Origin: a virus
DNA: 23,547 nucleotides
IMG/VR virus record: IMGVR_UViG_3300038652_000237
Span: 1-23,547 of that record
Direction: 5' to 3' (one strand)
Shown piece by piece: positions 1 to 6,444 of the stretch. A program made the translations under genes and the position numbers. Every line of letters starts with the position of its first letter. The stretch's first letter is position 1. A model generated the notes under the pieces. That model was not told where the DNA came from. It saw only the letters and a program-made list of their open reading frames with translations, and searched no databases.

Positions 1-1
1 A

Positions 2-436
2 TTCGCCGCACGAGAGGCTCCAGGCTTTTCCTGTGACAGCCTGGAGGTGTCACCCGCTGACATAAGGCAAGCTATTGCCGACAAGCAGGCTGCGAGTATG
101 CCGGAGGCAGACAAGGCATGGGCATCGCCTGACCCGTCATGGGTTCTTGCGCACTTCGAAGAAGAGACACCATTCGACATCGAGTCTATCGGGGAGATGC
201 TGGCCTTTGCCAAAGCCGATGCAACCTCAATCCCCGCCAAGGCTGCGAGTGTGCCGGATATGTGGCGGGACGTTGATTACGAAGTGCCGGAACAGGCGCA
301 AGAGGTTATCTTAGTGCTGGGCGAAAAGGTAGTACATGGGGCGTGGATTGGGGGAATGTTTTGGCACAATAATCGGAAAGTGGAGGCAACAAAGTGGATG
401 CCCCTGCCCCAACCACCAAATCAGGAGGGCCAGTGA
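2..436 (+). CDS. DUF551-like phage protein, 5' partial
   Basis: The reading frame is open to the left edge of the window, so the true start probably lies upstream. A GTG at 47 is the first in-window start candidate, but its only Shine-Dalgarno-like bases touch the codon, so it is weak. The C-terminal half (from about 263) has the DUF551 pattern: W-x-D with P-E-Q-x-Q-E-V-I-L-V, then G-x-W-I-G-G-x-F-W, and a terminal WMPLPQPP motif. DUF551 proteins are common small phage proteins of unknown function. The region before it contains an 18-bp direct repeat (88-105 and 241-258, one mismatch) encoding AAS(M/V)P(E/D). The stop overlaps the next start as TGATG, so it is translationally coupled. GC is about 50 percent, lower than the structural genes. 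The family call is fairly secure; the function is not known. Confidence 0.7.
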   Translation, partial: FAAREAPGFSCDSLEVSPADIRQAIADKQAASMPEADKAWASPDPSWVLAHFEEETPFDIESIGEMLAFAKADATSIPAKAASVPDMWRDVDYEVPEQAQEVILVLGEKVVHGAWIGGMFWHNNRKVEATKWMPLPQPPNQEGQ

Positions 437-756
437 TGGTTGCAACAACAACGCTCATGGATTACGAACGCAATAAGTCTACGTTAGACGAAGACGTTGA
501 TTATGTCCTCAGTGAGGCCCGCAAGTTAACCAACAAAGACTGGCAAGTACGCGTTACTGTGCATCGAGAAAAACGGTGGTTTCGTGAAGATCGAGTGTCT
601 AAAACGTGGGAATTGCTCGTTTACGTGGGCGGCTGCCTTCCTTGGCAAGTGCTAATGTGTGCAAAAGACCGTGGTACCGTTTTTGCCTACCTTGCGGGCG
701 TTGTATCAGGTGGCCATGGACGACCTGAGCCACCAAAGCAGGAGCAAGGCCAGTGA
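436..756 (+). CDS. Conserved-looking phage protein of unknown function
   Basis: This 106-residue protein should start at the ATG at 436, not at the upstream in-frame ATG at 394. AGGAGG at 423-428 precedes it well, and the ATG overlaps the previous stop as TGATG. The first half is charged. The second half has a W-E-L-L-V-Y-V-G-G strand pattern followed by PWQVLMCA and a short hydrophobic helix around FAYLAGVV, which looks like a small alpha/beta domain rather than a membrane protein. The tail is rich in Pro, Gln and Glu. It ends in a GTGA overlap with the next gene. GC is about 47 percent at 481-540. I do not recognise a named family and infer only that it belongs to the accessory operon. Confidence 0.7.
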   Translation: MVATTTLMDYERNKSTLDEDVDYVLSEARKLTNKDWQVRVTVHREKRWFREDRVSKTWELLVYVGGCLPWQVLMCAKDRGTVFAYLAGVVSGGHGRPEPPKQEQGQ

Positions 757-1199
757 GCGATTTATATGCAGAGCGGGACATCATAAAGCAAGAAGAATTC
801 TACACTCGGCACGTTTCGGCTATGACAAAAGAAGGGCTTGATCGAAAGTCGGACATTGCTGCCGAGCTGGCGCACAGAGATATAACGGTTTCAAATCAGC
901 AGAAGCACATAGAGGCATTGCAGGCGCGGGTGGCTGCACTGAATGGCCTTATCGAAACAAAGCAGGGCCGGTGGGTAACTCTGGACATAAATGTACCGTG
1001 GAGGCTTACAGGCCTGAATAAAAAAACAATGCGCCGGGGCGACGGCGCCTTCGCTTCGATCAGCGAGCACGGCGACCTGATCATTACAGCCAACCACAAC
1101 GACCCCAGCCAGGCGACCGATGCGGTATACATCGACAGAGAACGAGTGCAGGGCCTGATCGAATTCATCGAAGAACAGCGGGGGAGAACAGACCGATGA
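753..1199 (+). CDS. Unknown protein with N-terminal coiled coil
   Basis: This 148-residue protein uses GTG at 753, overlapping the previous stop (GTGA), with GGAGCAAGG at 741-749 as ribosome binding site. Residues about 30-70 (AELAHRD through VAALNGLIETK) have spacing expected of a helical coiled coil. The C-terminal half reads as a beta-rich domain (WVTLDINVPWRL, then GDLIITAN) ending in a helix, VQGLIEFIEEQRG. No catalytic motif or membrane segment is visible. It ends in an ATGA overlap with the following gene. I do not recognise the family. A role as a small oligomeric accessory protein would be a guess. Confidence 0.65.
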   Translation: MSDLYAERDIIKQEEFYTRHVSAMTKEGLDRKSDIAAELAHRDITVSNQQKHIEALQARVAALNGLIETKQGRWVTLDINVPWRLTGLNKKTMRRGDGAFASISEHGDLIITANHNDPSQATDAVYIDRERVQGLIEFIEEQRGRTDR

Positions 1200-1495
1200 A
1201 AACCGGCGATGAACTGGTGCTGCAGGCAATGAGACGAGAGTTTGCGCGCCTCTCGCGGATAGCGGATAAAGCCAAAGCGGAGGCAGACGAAGCGTTAAAC
1301 ATTGTGACCGAATATATGGAGATCCATAAGGAGCTAAAGCTCAGAAGGGGCAGGGCTCCCCGAATCATGAAGAAAGACATGGCCAAACTAATCGAAAAGG
1401 AAGTCGACGCGAAGTTTGAAAGGGACATGCTCGGCATCGAGATCGACAATATGGAGTGGCGACTGGGCATGCGGAAAGAAAGGTGCGGCCAATGA
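1196..1495 (+). CDS. Small helical charged protein, unknown function
   Basis: This 99-residue protein starts at ATG 1196, overlapping the previous stop as ATGA, with GGGGGAGA just upstream. Nearly the whole chain is predicted by eye to be helical and is rich in Lys, Arg, Glu and Ala, for example residues 10-50 (MRREFARLSRIADKAKAEAD onwards). It has no signal peptide, membrane segment or metal-binding cluster. It overlaps the Ref-like nuclease gene at its end (ATGA at 1492-1495), so the two are probably translated together. GC rises from about 50 percent before this gene to over 60 percent after it, so it lies near a module boundary. Family not recognised. Confidence 0.65.
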   Translation: MKTGDELVLQAMRREFARLSRIADKAKAEADEALNIVTEYMEIHKELKLRRGRAPRIMKKDMAKLIEKEVDAKFERDMLGIEIDNMEWRLGMRKERCGQ

Positions 1496-1809
1496 ACGGC
1501 AAGACCCCAACCAAAGGCGAGCGCGAATGGCTGAACGCCATCACCGGCCTGGGCTGCATCGTGTGCCTGCGCGAGCATGAGGAATCGACACCCGCGTCGC
1601 CGCACCATATCGACGGCAGCACGAAGCCCGGCGCCCATCGCAAGACGATCCCGCTGTGCTGGGCTCACCACCAGGGCAACAGTGACGGGACCAAGCAACC
1701 GTTCATCAGCCGCCACCCTTTCAAGGCCCGATTCGTGAAAGCCTACGGCGACGAGTACTCGCTGCTGGAGGATTGCAAAGAGCGCCTGGGCTGGGAGGCT
1801 GCAGCATGA
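1492..1809 (+). CDS. Ref-like RecA-dependent HNH nuclease
   Basis: This 105-residue protein resembles the core of the recombination enhancement (Ref) family typified by phage P1 Ref, an HNH-type nuclease that cuts DNA at RecA-promoted D-loops. Visible motifs are GCIVC (Cys22, Cys25), PHHID (His38, His39), HRKTIPLC (His49, Cys56) and AHH (His59, His60), followed by GDEYSLLE, in the order expected of the zinc/HNH fold. It lacks the long basic N-terminal region of P1 Ref, as many phage homologues do. ATG 1492 is preferred over in-frame upstream starts because it overlaps the previous stop. It fits with the ERF, exonuclease and SSB genes elsewhere in the window as a recombination tool. The family call is from motif order. 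Confidence 0.8.
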   Translation: MNGKTPTKGEREWLNAITGLGCIVCLREHEESTPASPHHIDGSTKPGAHRKTIPLCWAHHQGNSDGTKQPFISRHPFKARFVKAYGDEYSLLEDCKERLGWEAAA

Positions 1810-2024
1810 ATCACAACCTGGCCATGTTGACCGACGCCGAACGGCAGCGCATCGAAGTGGACAAGGCCCGATCCTTCATAGCCCACCAATGGCTGACCAA
1901 AACGCCGCGCCATGAAATCCGGCAACGGCTGGAAGGAATCGAAAACCAGGAGGAACGGGAGGACATGCGCCGGAGGCTAAACGAGATGAGGTCGCTCCCG
2001 CGCTATGCAAAGACAAGCCGTTAA
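1806..2024 (+). CDS. Small helical protein of unknown function
   Basis: This 72-residue protein starts at ATG 1806, overlapping the nuclease stop as ATGA; upstream in-frame starts would overlap the nuclease without a ribosome binding site. The sequence is strongly charged and helical: LTDAERQRIEVDKARSFIAH, then a segment KTPRHEIRQRLEGIENQEER that could form a small helix-turn-helix-like hairpin, but no clear DNA-binding signature is present. Its position directly after a Ref-like nuclease in a coupled operon suggests a common regulon only. Family not recognised. Confidence 0.6.
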   Translation: MNHNLAMLTDAERQRIEVDKARSFIAHQWLTKTPRHEIRQRLEGIENQEEREDMRRRLNEMRSLPRYAKTSR

Positions 2025-2190
2025 CCGGAGGAAGGCCAGGGCCCTGCATTTGCAGGGATACCTGGTGCGATGGCACGACGAGGAAGGCAGACATATCTGG
2101 TTTGTCGACGTAGCCCCCACCGTGACCAGGAGGCGCGAGAACGCCGCGAGCCTGGCCCAACTCTACGCCCACCGAAAGAAACGCCGCTGA
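2005..2190 (+). CDS. Small basic protein, possible last gene of the accessory operon
   Basis: This 61-residue ORF overlaps the end of the previous gene by 20 bases. The protein looks natural: a basic N-terminus, ARALHLQGYLVRW, a W-F-V-D-V strand and a basic helical tail ending HRKKRR. A net positive charge suggests nucleic-acid contact, but no motif proves it. The ribosome binding site is weak (GATGAGG about 14 bases upstream), so it may depend on translation of the upstream gene. There is no recognised family. It lies immediately before the structural genes; the 94 bases that follow, up to the protease start, hold no clear promoter. Confidence 0.5.
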   Translation: MQRQAVNRRKARALHLQGYLVRWHDEEGRHIWFVDVAPTVTRRRENAASLAQLYAHRKKRR

Positions 2191-2284
2191 CCACGCCAAG
2201 GGCCGCCCCAGGCCCAACGGCAAAACCTTGTATTACCGCCCCCCGCCACCGTTGCGATACTGCCGGCATCAACAAGGGGAGCCC

Positions 2285-3391
2285 ATGAAAAGAATCCACA
2301 TTTTCAAGACCGGAAAGCACACCAGCGCCGGCGGATCATCCATCGAGTTTTCAGAGGATGTCCTGCGCCGCGCGGCGGAAGCCTACGACCCCGCGATTCA
2401 CGAAGCGCCGATCGTTGTGGGGCACCCCGCAGACAACGGCCCGGCTTACGGCTGGGTAAGCAAGCTGGAATACGACGAAGGCAATGTTTTTGCCAACCCC
2501 CAGAACATCGAAGACCAGTTCAGCAAGCTGGTAAAAGCCGGCCGGTTCAAGAAAGTGAGCGCCTCGTTCTACAGCCCGGACGCACCCACCAACCCGGTAC
2601 CAGGCAGCTACTACCTGCGACACGTTGGATTTCTGGGCGCCAAGCCGCCCGCAATCAAAGGGCTGCAGCCTATCGAGTTCGGCGAAGCGCCCGAGGGGAT
2701 CGTCGAGTTTGGCGAGATGGAGCTGAACACCACCACCTCCATCTTCAAGAACTTGCGGGAGTGGCTCATCGACCGATTCAGCCGCGACGAAGCGAACACA
2801 GTCATACCTGAATGGGCGCTGGACGACCTGGAGCTTGCGAAGCAGATGAACCGCGAAGCAGAGACCGCCGACGAACCCTTCACCAACGGATTCACCGAGA
2901 AGACCCAAGAGGAAACCGACATGGAACTGCAAGCACAACTGGACGCCGCACTGGCGGAGAACGCGACCCTGAAAACTCAGGCCACCAATTTCACTGAGCG
3001 CGAGACCGCGTTGCAGGCGCGCGAAAGCGAGCTGGACAAGGCGAAAATCAAAGCCGATATCCAGAGCTTTGCTGACGCCGGCCGCATTCTGCCAGCGGAA
3101 GTGAACGAAATGGTCGAGTTTGCCAGCGGCCTGGACGCGGAGAAAACCGTCGAATTCAGCGAGGGCGTCAAGGCCACTCACCGCGAGCACTTCATCGCCA
3201 TGCTGGCCAAACGCCCCGTCGCCGTTGATTTCAGCGAGCACAGCCGCGAATCCGCAGAGCCCCTGAAGGCAGAGACCCCGAACGCCACAGCAGAACGCAT
3301 CACCGCCTACCGCGAAAAGAAAGAGAGCGAAGGCTCCAGCGTCACATTCGACCAAGCACTGCGCGCCGTTAAAGCCGGTACCGACAAGTAA
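2285..3391 (+). CDS. Capsid maturation protease with C-terminal scaffold (Mu gpI-like)
   Basis: This 368-residue protein resembles the Mu gpI-type head maturation protease group. The N-terminal domain (about 1-145) has APIVVGHP (His47), AYGWV, GRFKKVSASFY (Ser92/Ser94) and YYLRHVGFLGAKPPAIKG (His113), which are the conserved blocks of these proteases; the catalytic assignment is inferred. Residues 213-368 form a Glu/Ala/Lys-rich helical region typical of a scaffold, with coiled-coil character near AQLDAALAENATLKTQ. ATG 2285 is chosen because AGGGGAG lies just upstream. The tripeptide pattern (I/V)EF or VDF recurs six times and could mark self-cleavage sites. It precedes the decoration and major capsid genes, as expected. 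It should cleave itself, the scaffold and possibly the capsid protein inside the prohead. Confidence 0.82.
   Translation: MKRIHIFKTGKHTSAGGSSIEFSEDVLRRAAEAYDPAIHEAPIVVGHPADNGPAYGWVSKLEYDEGNVFANPQNIEDQFSKLVKAGRFKKVSASFYSPDAPTNPVPGSYYLRHVGFLGAKPPAIKGLQPIEFGEAPEGIVEFGEMELNTTTSIFKNLREWLIDRFSRDEANTVIPEWALDDLELAKQMNREAETADEPFTNGFTEKTQEETDMELQAQLDAALAENATLKTQATNFTERETALQARESELDKAKIKADIQSFADAGRILPAEVNEMVEFASGLDAEKTVEFSEGVKATHREHFIAMLAKRPVAVDFSEHSRESAEPLKAETPNATAERITAYREKKESEGSSVTFDQALRAVKAGTDK
2921..3391 (+). CDS. Possible nested in-frame scaffold protein
   Basis: An ATG at codon 213 of the protease gene, preceded by AAGAGGAAA at 2907-2915, could start a separate 156-residue scaffold identical to the protease C-terminus. 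Nested scaffold genes of this kind are known from lambda (C/Nu3) and Mu (I/Z). The product begins MELQAQLDAALAENATLKTQ, a good helical oligomerisation start, and lacks the protease domain. This is an inference from the start signal and known architecture. The alternative is that all scaffold is made as the full-length fusion and released by cleavage. Confidence 0.45.
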   Translation: MELQAQLDAALAENATLKTQATNFTERETALQARESELDKAKIKADIQSFADAGRILPAEVNEMVEFASGLDAEKTVEFSEGVKATHREHFIAMLAKRPVAVDFSEHSRESAEPLKAETPNATAERITAYREKKESEGSSVTFDQALRAVKAGTDK

Positions 3392-3445
3392 ACGAGCCGC
3401 ACCAGGCCCACACATAAGCGGCCAAAAGGCCAAAGGAAAACAGCC

Positions 3446-3799
3446 ATGCAAAACGACGTACTAACTAAGAGCTTCAAAGCCGAGGCAGCCATCCTGGGGC
3501 ACCACATTGTGACCCTGGGCGTCGCCAGCCAATCAGCCGTTACAGCCAGCGCGGTAAGCGAAGTGCTGATCGGCGTATCGCACAACCTGGACGCGGCGAT
3601 CAACACCAGCGCGGACGTTGTTGTCGCGGGTACACCCATGGTCAAGGCGGGCGCCGCGATCACCAAGGGCTCCTATGTGACCACCAACGCATCAGGCGAG
3701 GCCATCGCGGTATCCGTTGGCACCGACCGGACCATCGGCATCGCTCTGGAAGGCGCCAGCACAGGCGACCTGATCCCTGTTCTTCTGTCCGTGGCATAA
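3446..3799 (+). CDS. Head decoration protein, DUF2190-like
   Basis: This 117-residue protein lies between protease/scaffold and major capsid protein, the usual place for a capsid-stabilising decoration protein. The sequence is Ala/Val/Thr/Gly-rich and predicted to be beta-structured, with VVVAGTPMVKAGAAITKGSY followed by TTNASGEAIAV and GIALEGASTGDLIPVLLSVA. The last pattern (G-x-A-L-E-G-A, then G-D-L-I-P-V) is typical of the DUF2190/trimeric decoration-like group. AAAGGAAAA lies upstream of ATG 3446. It probably binds the expanded capsid surface and stabilises it. The role is inferred from gene order plus the C-terminal motif. Confidence 0.75.
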   Translation: MQNDVLTKSFKAEAAILGHHIVTLGVASQSAVTASAVSEVLIGVSHNLDAAINTSADVVVAGTPMVKAGAAITKGSYVTTNASGEAIAVSVGTDRTIGIALEGASTGDLIPVLLSVA

Positions 3800-3854
3800 G
3801 CGGCCCGAATAGCAGACCCGAACAACACCAGATAAAGACCCGAGGAAAAGTAAC

Positions 3855-4799
3855 ATGTCACAAAACCCGTTCCCGACTAACCCGGACCTGACCGCGATCG
3901 CCATCGCGTACCGGAACAAAAACCTAATCGCGGATCAGATCCTGCCCCGCACCCCTGTCAACGCGCGCGCATTCAAATGGACCGAGATCCCGAAGGGCCA
4001 GATGATGACCGTGCCTGAAACTTCAGTAGGCCGTCGCGGCACCCCAAACGTGGTTGAATTCGGAGGCACCGAGCGCAACGGATCCTGCGACGACTACGCC
4101 CTGGACGACATCGTGCCCCAGGACGACATCGAAGCCAGCGCCAGCGCGTCCAACTTCGACCCGCTGAACACGGCGACCACCGGCCTCACGGCGCTGATTG
4201 AGTTGGACCGCGAAGTGCGCGTCGCGCAATTGGTCTTTGACCCGAGCGTGTACGAGCACAAAGCCGTGCTGGACGCCACAAGCAAATGGGACGGCCTCAA
4301 CGCCGGCGGAACCCCTGTCGACCCGATCCCGGTTATTGGCGACGCGCTGGACGTTCCGATGATGCGCCCTAATGTTCTGATCCTGGGCCAGAAAGTAGCG
4401 ACCAAGCTGCGCCAGAACCCGAACTTCATCAAGGCGTATAACGGCAGCCTGGGCGACACCGGCATGGTACCGCTGGACTTTATCGCCGGCCTGTTTGGCC
4501 TGGAAGATATCGTGGTGGGCCAGGGGCGGATCAACATAGCCAAGCCCGGCCAGCCGGTCCAGATCATGAACGTCTGGGGCAACCACGCGAGCCTGATCTA
4601 CCGCAACCCGCAAGCGCGCCCGGATCGGGATGTCACCTTCGGTCTGACGGCCACCTGGGGCAGCCGGATGGCGGGCGACTGGTACGACCAGAACGTCGGC
4701 ATGCGCGGCGGCCGACAATTGCGCGTCGGCGAGAGCGTGAAGGAAATCATTATGGCGACGGATTGCGCCTACTTCTTCGAGAACGTGCTGAGCTCATAA
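3855..4799 (+). CDS. Major capsid protein
   Basis: This 314-residue protein follows the protease and decoration genes and has the length expected of a phage major capsid protein. Its N-terminal part, with NLIADQILPRTPVNARAFKW, RRGTPNVVEFGG and ALDDIVPQDD, resembles a widespread group of siphophage capsid proteins next to DUF2190 genes. The C-terminal part, with WGNHASLIYRNPQARPDRDV, FGLTATWGSRMAG and GGRQLRVGESVKEIIMA, is also typical of that group. Gene order supports the assignment. GAGGAAAAG precedes ATG 3855. It should assemble the icosahedral shell with the HK97-type fold, though the fold itself is inferred from the family. There is no obvious N-terminal delta domain; scaffold comes from the protease gene. 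A GC-rich hairpin follows the stop. Confidence 0.88.
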   Translation: MSQNPFPTNPDLTAIAIAYRNKNLIADQILPRTPVNARAFKWTEIPKGQMMTVPETSVGRRGTPNVVEFGGTERNGSCDDYALDDIVPQDDIEASASASNFDPLNTATTGLTALIELDREVRVAQLVFDPSVYEHKAVLDATSKWDGLNAGGTPVDPIPVIGDALDVPMMRPNVLILGQKVATKLRQNPNFIKAYNGSLGDTGMVPLDFIAGLFGLEDIVVGQGRINIAKPGQPVQIMNVWGNHASLIYRNPQARPDRDVTFGLTATWGSRMAGDWYDQNVGMRGGRQLRVGESVKEIIMATDCAYFFENVLSS

Positions 4800-4817
4800 G
4801 CCTCGGAGCCATTGGGC

Positions 4818-4843
4818 GCGGGCCTGACTGAGAGCGGGCCCGC
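4818..4843 (+). terminator. GC-rich hairpin after the capsid gene, possible attenuator
   Basis: GCGGGCC at 4818-4824 pairs perfectly with GGCCCGC at 4837-4843 across a 12-base loop. No T-run follows, so it is not a standard rho-independent terminator. Sitting just after the highest-demand gene, it could protect the capsid mRNA 3' end or lower downstream transcription. Regulatory function is inferred. Confidence 0.35.
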
Positions 4844-4870
4844 CTCCATCCCCACAGAAGGAACAGCACC

Positions 4871-5092
4871 ATGAAAGTGACCCTCACTCAAGGCGCGGTA
4901 ATCAACGGCAAACTTCGGGCACCTGGCGAACAGGAGATGACCGAGAAGGAAGCGAAGCTGGCGAAAGAGGCCGGAGTTATTAGAAAGCCCGTCAAGGCAG
5001 AGCCCACCGAGGCGGAGCTTGCAGAGCGGGCCCAGAAGGAAGCGGACGAGAAAGCCGCTGCCGAGAAAGCCGCACAGCAGGGCAAGCCCTAA
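4871..5092 (+). CDS. Small charged head-region protein, unknown function
   Basis: This 73-residue protein starts with MKVTLTQGAVINGKLRAPGE, a short beta element seen in small proteins encoded after capsid genes of Mu-like siphophages, and continues with a long Glu/Lys/Ala-rich helix to the end. GAAGGAACAG lies upstream of ATG 4871. The gene lies between the major capsid and DUF1320 genes, with 3 bases separating its stop from the next start. A connector or capsid accessory role is possible from position alone. The charged low-complexity tail gives no functional clue. Confidence 0.7.
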   Translation: MKVTLTQGAVINGKLRAPGEQEMTEKEAKLAKEAGVIRKPVKAEPTEAELAERAQKEADEKAAAEKAAQQGKP

Positions 5093-5095
5093 ACC

Positions 5096-5515
5096 GTGCC
5101 CTACATCACGCAGGCAGAGCTGGCGGACCGGTTCGGCAGTGACGAGCTGATCGCCCTCGCAGATCGAGACCGGGACGGCATAGCGGACACCGCCGTGATC
5201 GACCAGGCCATCACCGATGCCGAGGCGGAAATCAACGGTTATCTGGGAGTGCGATACACCGTGCCACTGACAAGCGCGCCCGCCGGCATTCAGGCCATAT
5301 GCGCGGATATCGCACGGTACCGGATGATGGACGACCGGCCCCTGGACGAGGCGGTCAAACGCTACGAAGCCGCCGTCCGGTTTCTGCGCGATGTAGCCAC
5401 CGGCCGGGCCAGTCTTGGGCTGACCTCCCCCAGCGACGCCCAACCGTTCCGGTACGCAGCCAGCAAGGGCGTCAGCGACCGCACCATGAGCCACAAGACC
5501 CTGGAGGGCTACTGA
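5096..5515 (+). CDS. DUF1320-like head-tail connector (Mu gp36 type)
   Basis: This 139-residue protein begins with GTG at 5096: PYITQAELADRFG, followed by DRDRDGIADTAVIDQAITDA and INGYLGVRYTVPL. This is the characteristic start of DUF1320 proteins, typified by Mu gp36, which resemble the gp6/gp15-type adaptor that binds under the portal. The helical second half (AICADIARYRM, VKRYEAAVRFLRDVATGRA) fits the same fold. It ends with GRASLGL and a short tail. The stop overlaps the next ATG as TGATG. It should bridge portal and tail-completion proteins. The family assignment is strong; the structural role follows from the family. Confidence 0.88.
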   Translation: MPYITQAELADRFGSDELIALADRDRDGIADTAVIDQAITDAEAEINGYLGVRYTVPLTSAPAGIQAICADIARYRMMDDRPLDEAVKRYEAAVRFLRDVATGRASLGLTSPSDAQPFRYAASKGVSDRTMSHKTLEGY

Positions 5516-5982
5516 TGGCACAAACGAACGTTACGCTGGACCCCGTCGCTGTCAAGCAGCTACAGGAACGGTTAGCAGGATTCACCGAGACCCGGGCACT
5601 AATGGCCCGGATCGGCAGAGTCATGAAGACCGACACCCAGATGAACTTCAGGCGAGGCCAGAGCCCCCAGGGCGAAACGTGGGCACCGCTGAAAAGCCGG
5701 AGCGGGCAACCCCTGCGAAAGACCGGACGGCTTATGCGCAGCATCGACTACCAGGCAAGCGACGACGAAGTGGTGATCGGCACCAACGTGAAGTACGGAC
5801 CCACGCACCAATTCGGCGCCGTCATTAGGCCGAAGAACGGCAAGCTGCTGCGCTTTAAAATCGGCGGCCGGTTCGTTTTTGCGAAGAAAGTCACCATCCC
5901 GGCCCGCCCCTTCATTGGCCTGGCGGCCCGGCAGCTCAAGAAAATAAACGAAAGCATCGACCAGTGGGCGGAGGGGCAATGA
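5515..5982 (+). CDS. Virion morphogenesis / tail completion protein (Mu gpG-like)
   Basis: This 155-residue protein starts at ATG 5515, overlapping the DUF1320 stop, with CTGGAGGG upstream; longer in-frame starts reach far back into the previous gene and are rejected. Motifs are those of the phage virion morphogenesis family: FRRGQSPQGETWAPLK, LRKTGRLMRSI, V-x-Y-G-P-T-H-Q-F-G-A and IPARPFIGL. The family includes Mu gpG and P2 gpS-like proteins and acts at the head-tail joint or tail terminus. The order DUF1320, gpG-like, gp37-like is conserved in Mu-like phages. The next gene starts inside its stop (ATGA). Confidence 0.88.
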   Translation: MAQTNVTLDPVAVKQLQERLAGFTETRALMARIGRVMKTDTQMNFRRGQSPQGETWAPLKSRSGQPLRKTGRLMRSIDYQASDDEVVIGTNVKYGPTHQFGAVIRPKNGKLLRFKIGGRFVFAKKVTIPARPFIGLAARQLKKINESIDQWAEGQ

Positions 5983-6431
5983 TCAATCTGGACAACGCCC
6001 TGGCCGCGATCGTTGAGGCAGCCCGGGAGCATTTCGGACCGGAGATCGGAGACATCGAAAGCCACCCGGGCGAGTTCACCGAAGACGAGCTGCGCCGATT
6101 CCATGTGGGGCGCGTAGCGATGCGGATCGCCCTGCTGGACGTCACCGAAGTACAGGTATCCGGCACCGGCACCCGGGCGGCCCTGGCCACCATCGGCCTG
6201 TTCGTTATCGCCACCGACAGACGGGACAACAAGCGCAACGCCGCTGCCCTGGCCACGGTTTCCGAAGCGCTGGAATGGCTCAGCTTCAACCAGTTTGGTG
6301 ACGATCGGCTAATGCCGGCGGACCCGAAAACCATCAGCGCACAGAACCTGTACTCAGGCGACCTGGACGCATCCACCGGCGTCGCCTTCTGGGGCGTCCG
6401 CTGGCAACAGCGCATCAAAGCAGCAAACTAA
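5979..6431 (+). CDS. gp37-like / DUF1834 tail terminator-type protein
   Basis: This 150-residue protein starts at ATG 5979 with GGAGGGG immediately upstream and a 4-base overlap with the gpG-like gene. Its sequence resembles Mu gp37/DUF1834: an N-terminal helix (LDNALAAIVEAAREHFG), central strands (ALLDVTEVQVSGTG, TIGLFVIATDRRDN), and a C-terminal part with FWGVRWQQRI. Proteins in this position usually cap the tail tube or join it to the head. It precedes the tail tube gene by 13 bases. The role follows from family and position. Confidence 0.8.
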   Translation: MINLDNALAAIVEAAREHFGPEIGDIESHPGEFTEDELRRFHVGRVAMRIALLDVTEVQVSGTGTRAALATIGLFVIATDRRDNKRNAAALATVSEALEWLSFNQFGDDRLMPADPKTISAQNLYSGDLDASTGVAFWGVRWQQRIKAAN

Positions 6432-6444
6432 CGAGGAAAGCACC

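Noticed and set aside
2191-2284. Late promoter before the protease
   Set aside because: TTGTAT and GATACT are present but 22 bases apart, outside the usual spacing.
2351-3451. Long 366-residue ORF on the reverse strand across the protease gene
   Set aside because: Shadow of the GC-rich protease gene; its product is rich in Gly, Leu and Phe with no family pattern, and no start signal supports it.
4023-4718. 231-residue reverse ORF opposite the capsid gene
   Set aside because: Mirror of the capsid coding frame with Val/Asp/Ala-rich filler sequence; no operon context.
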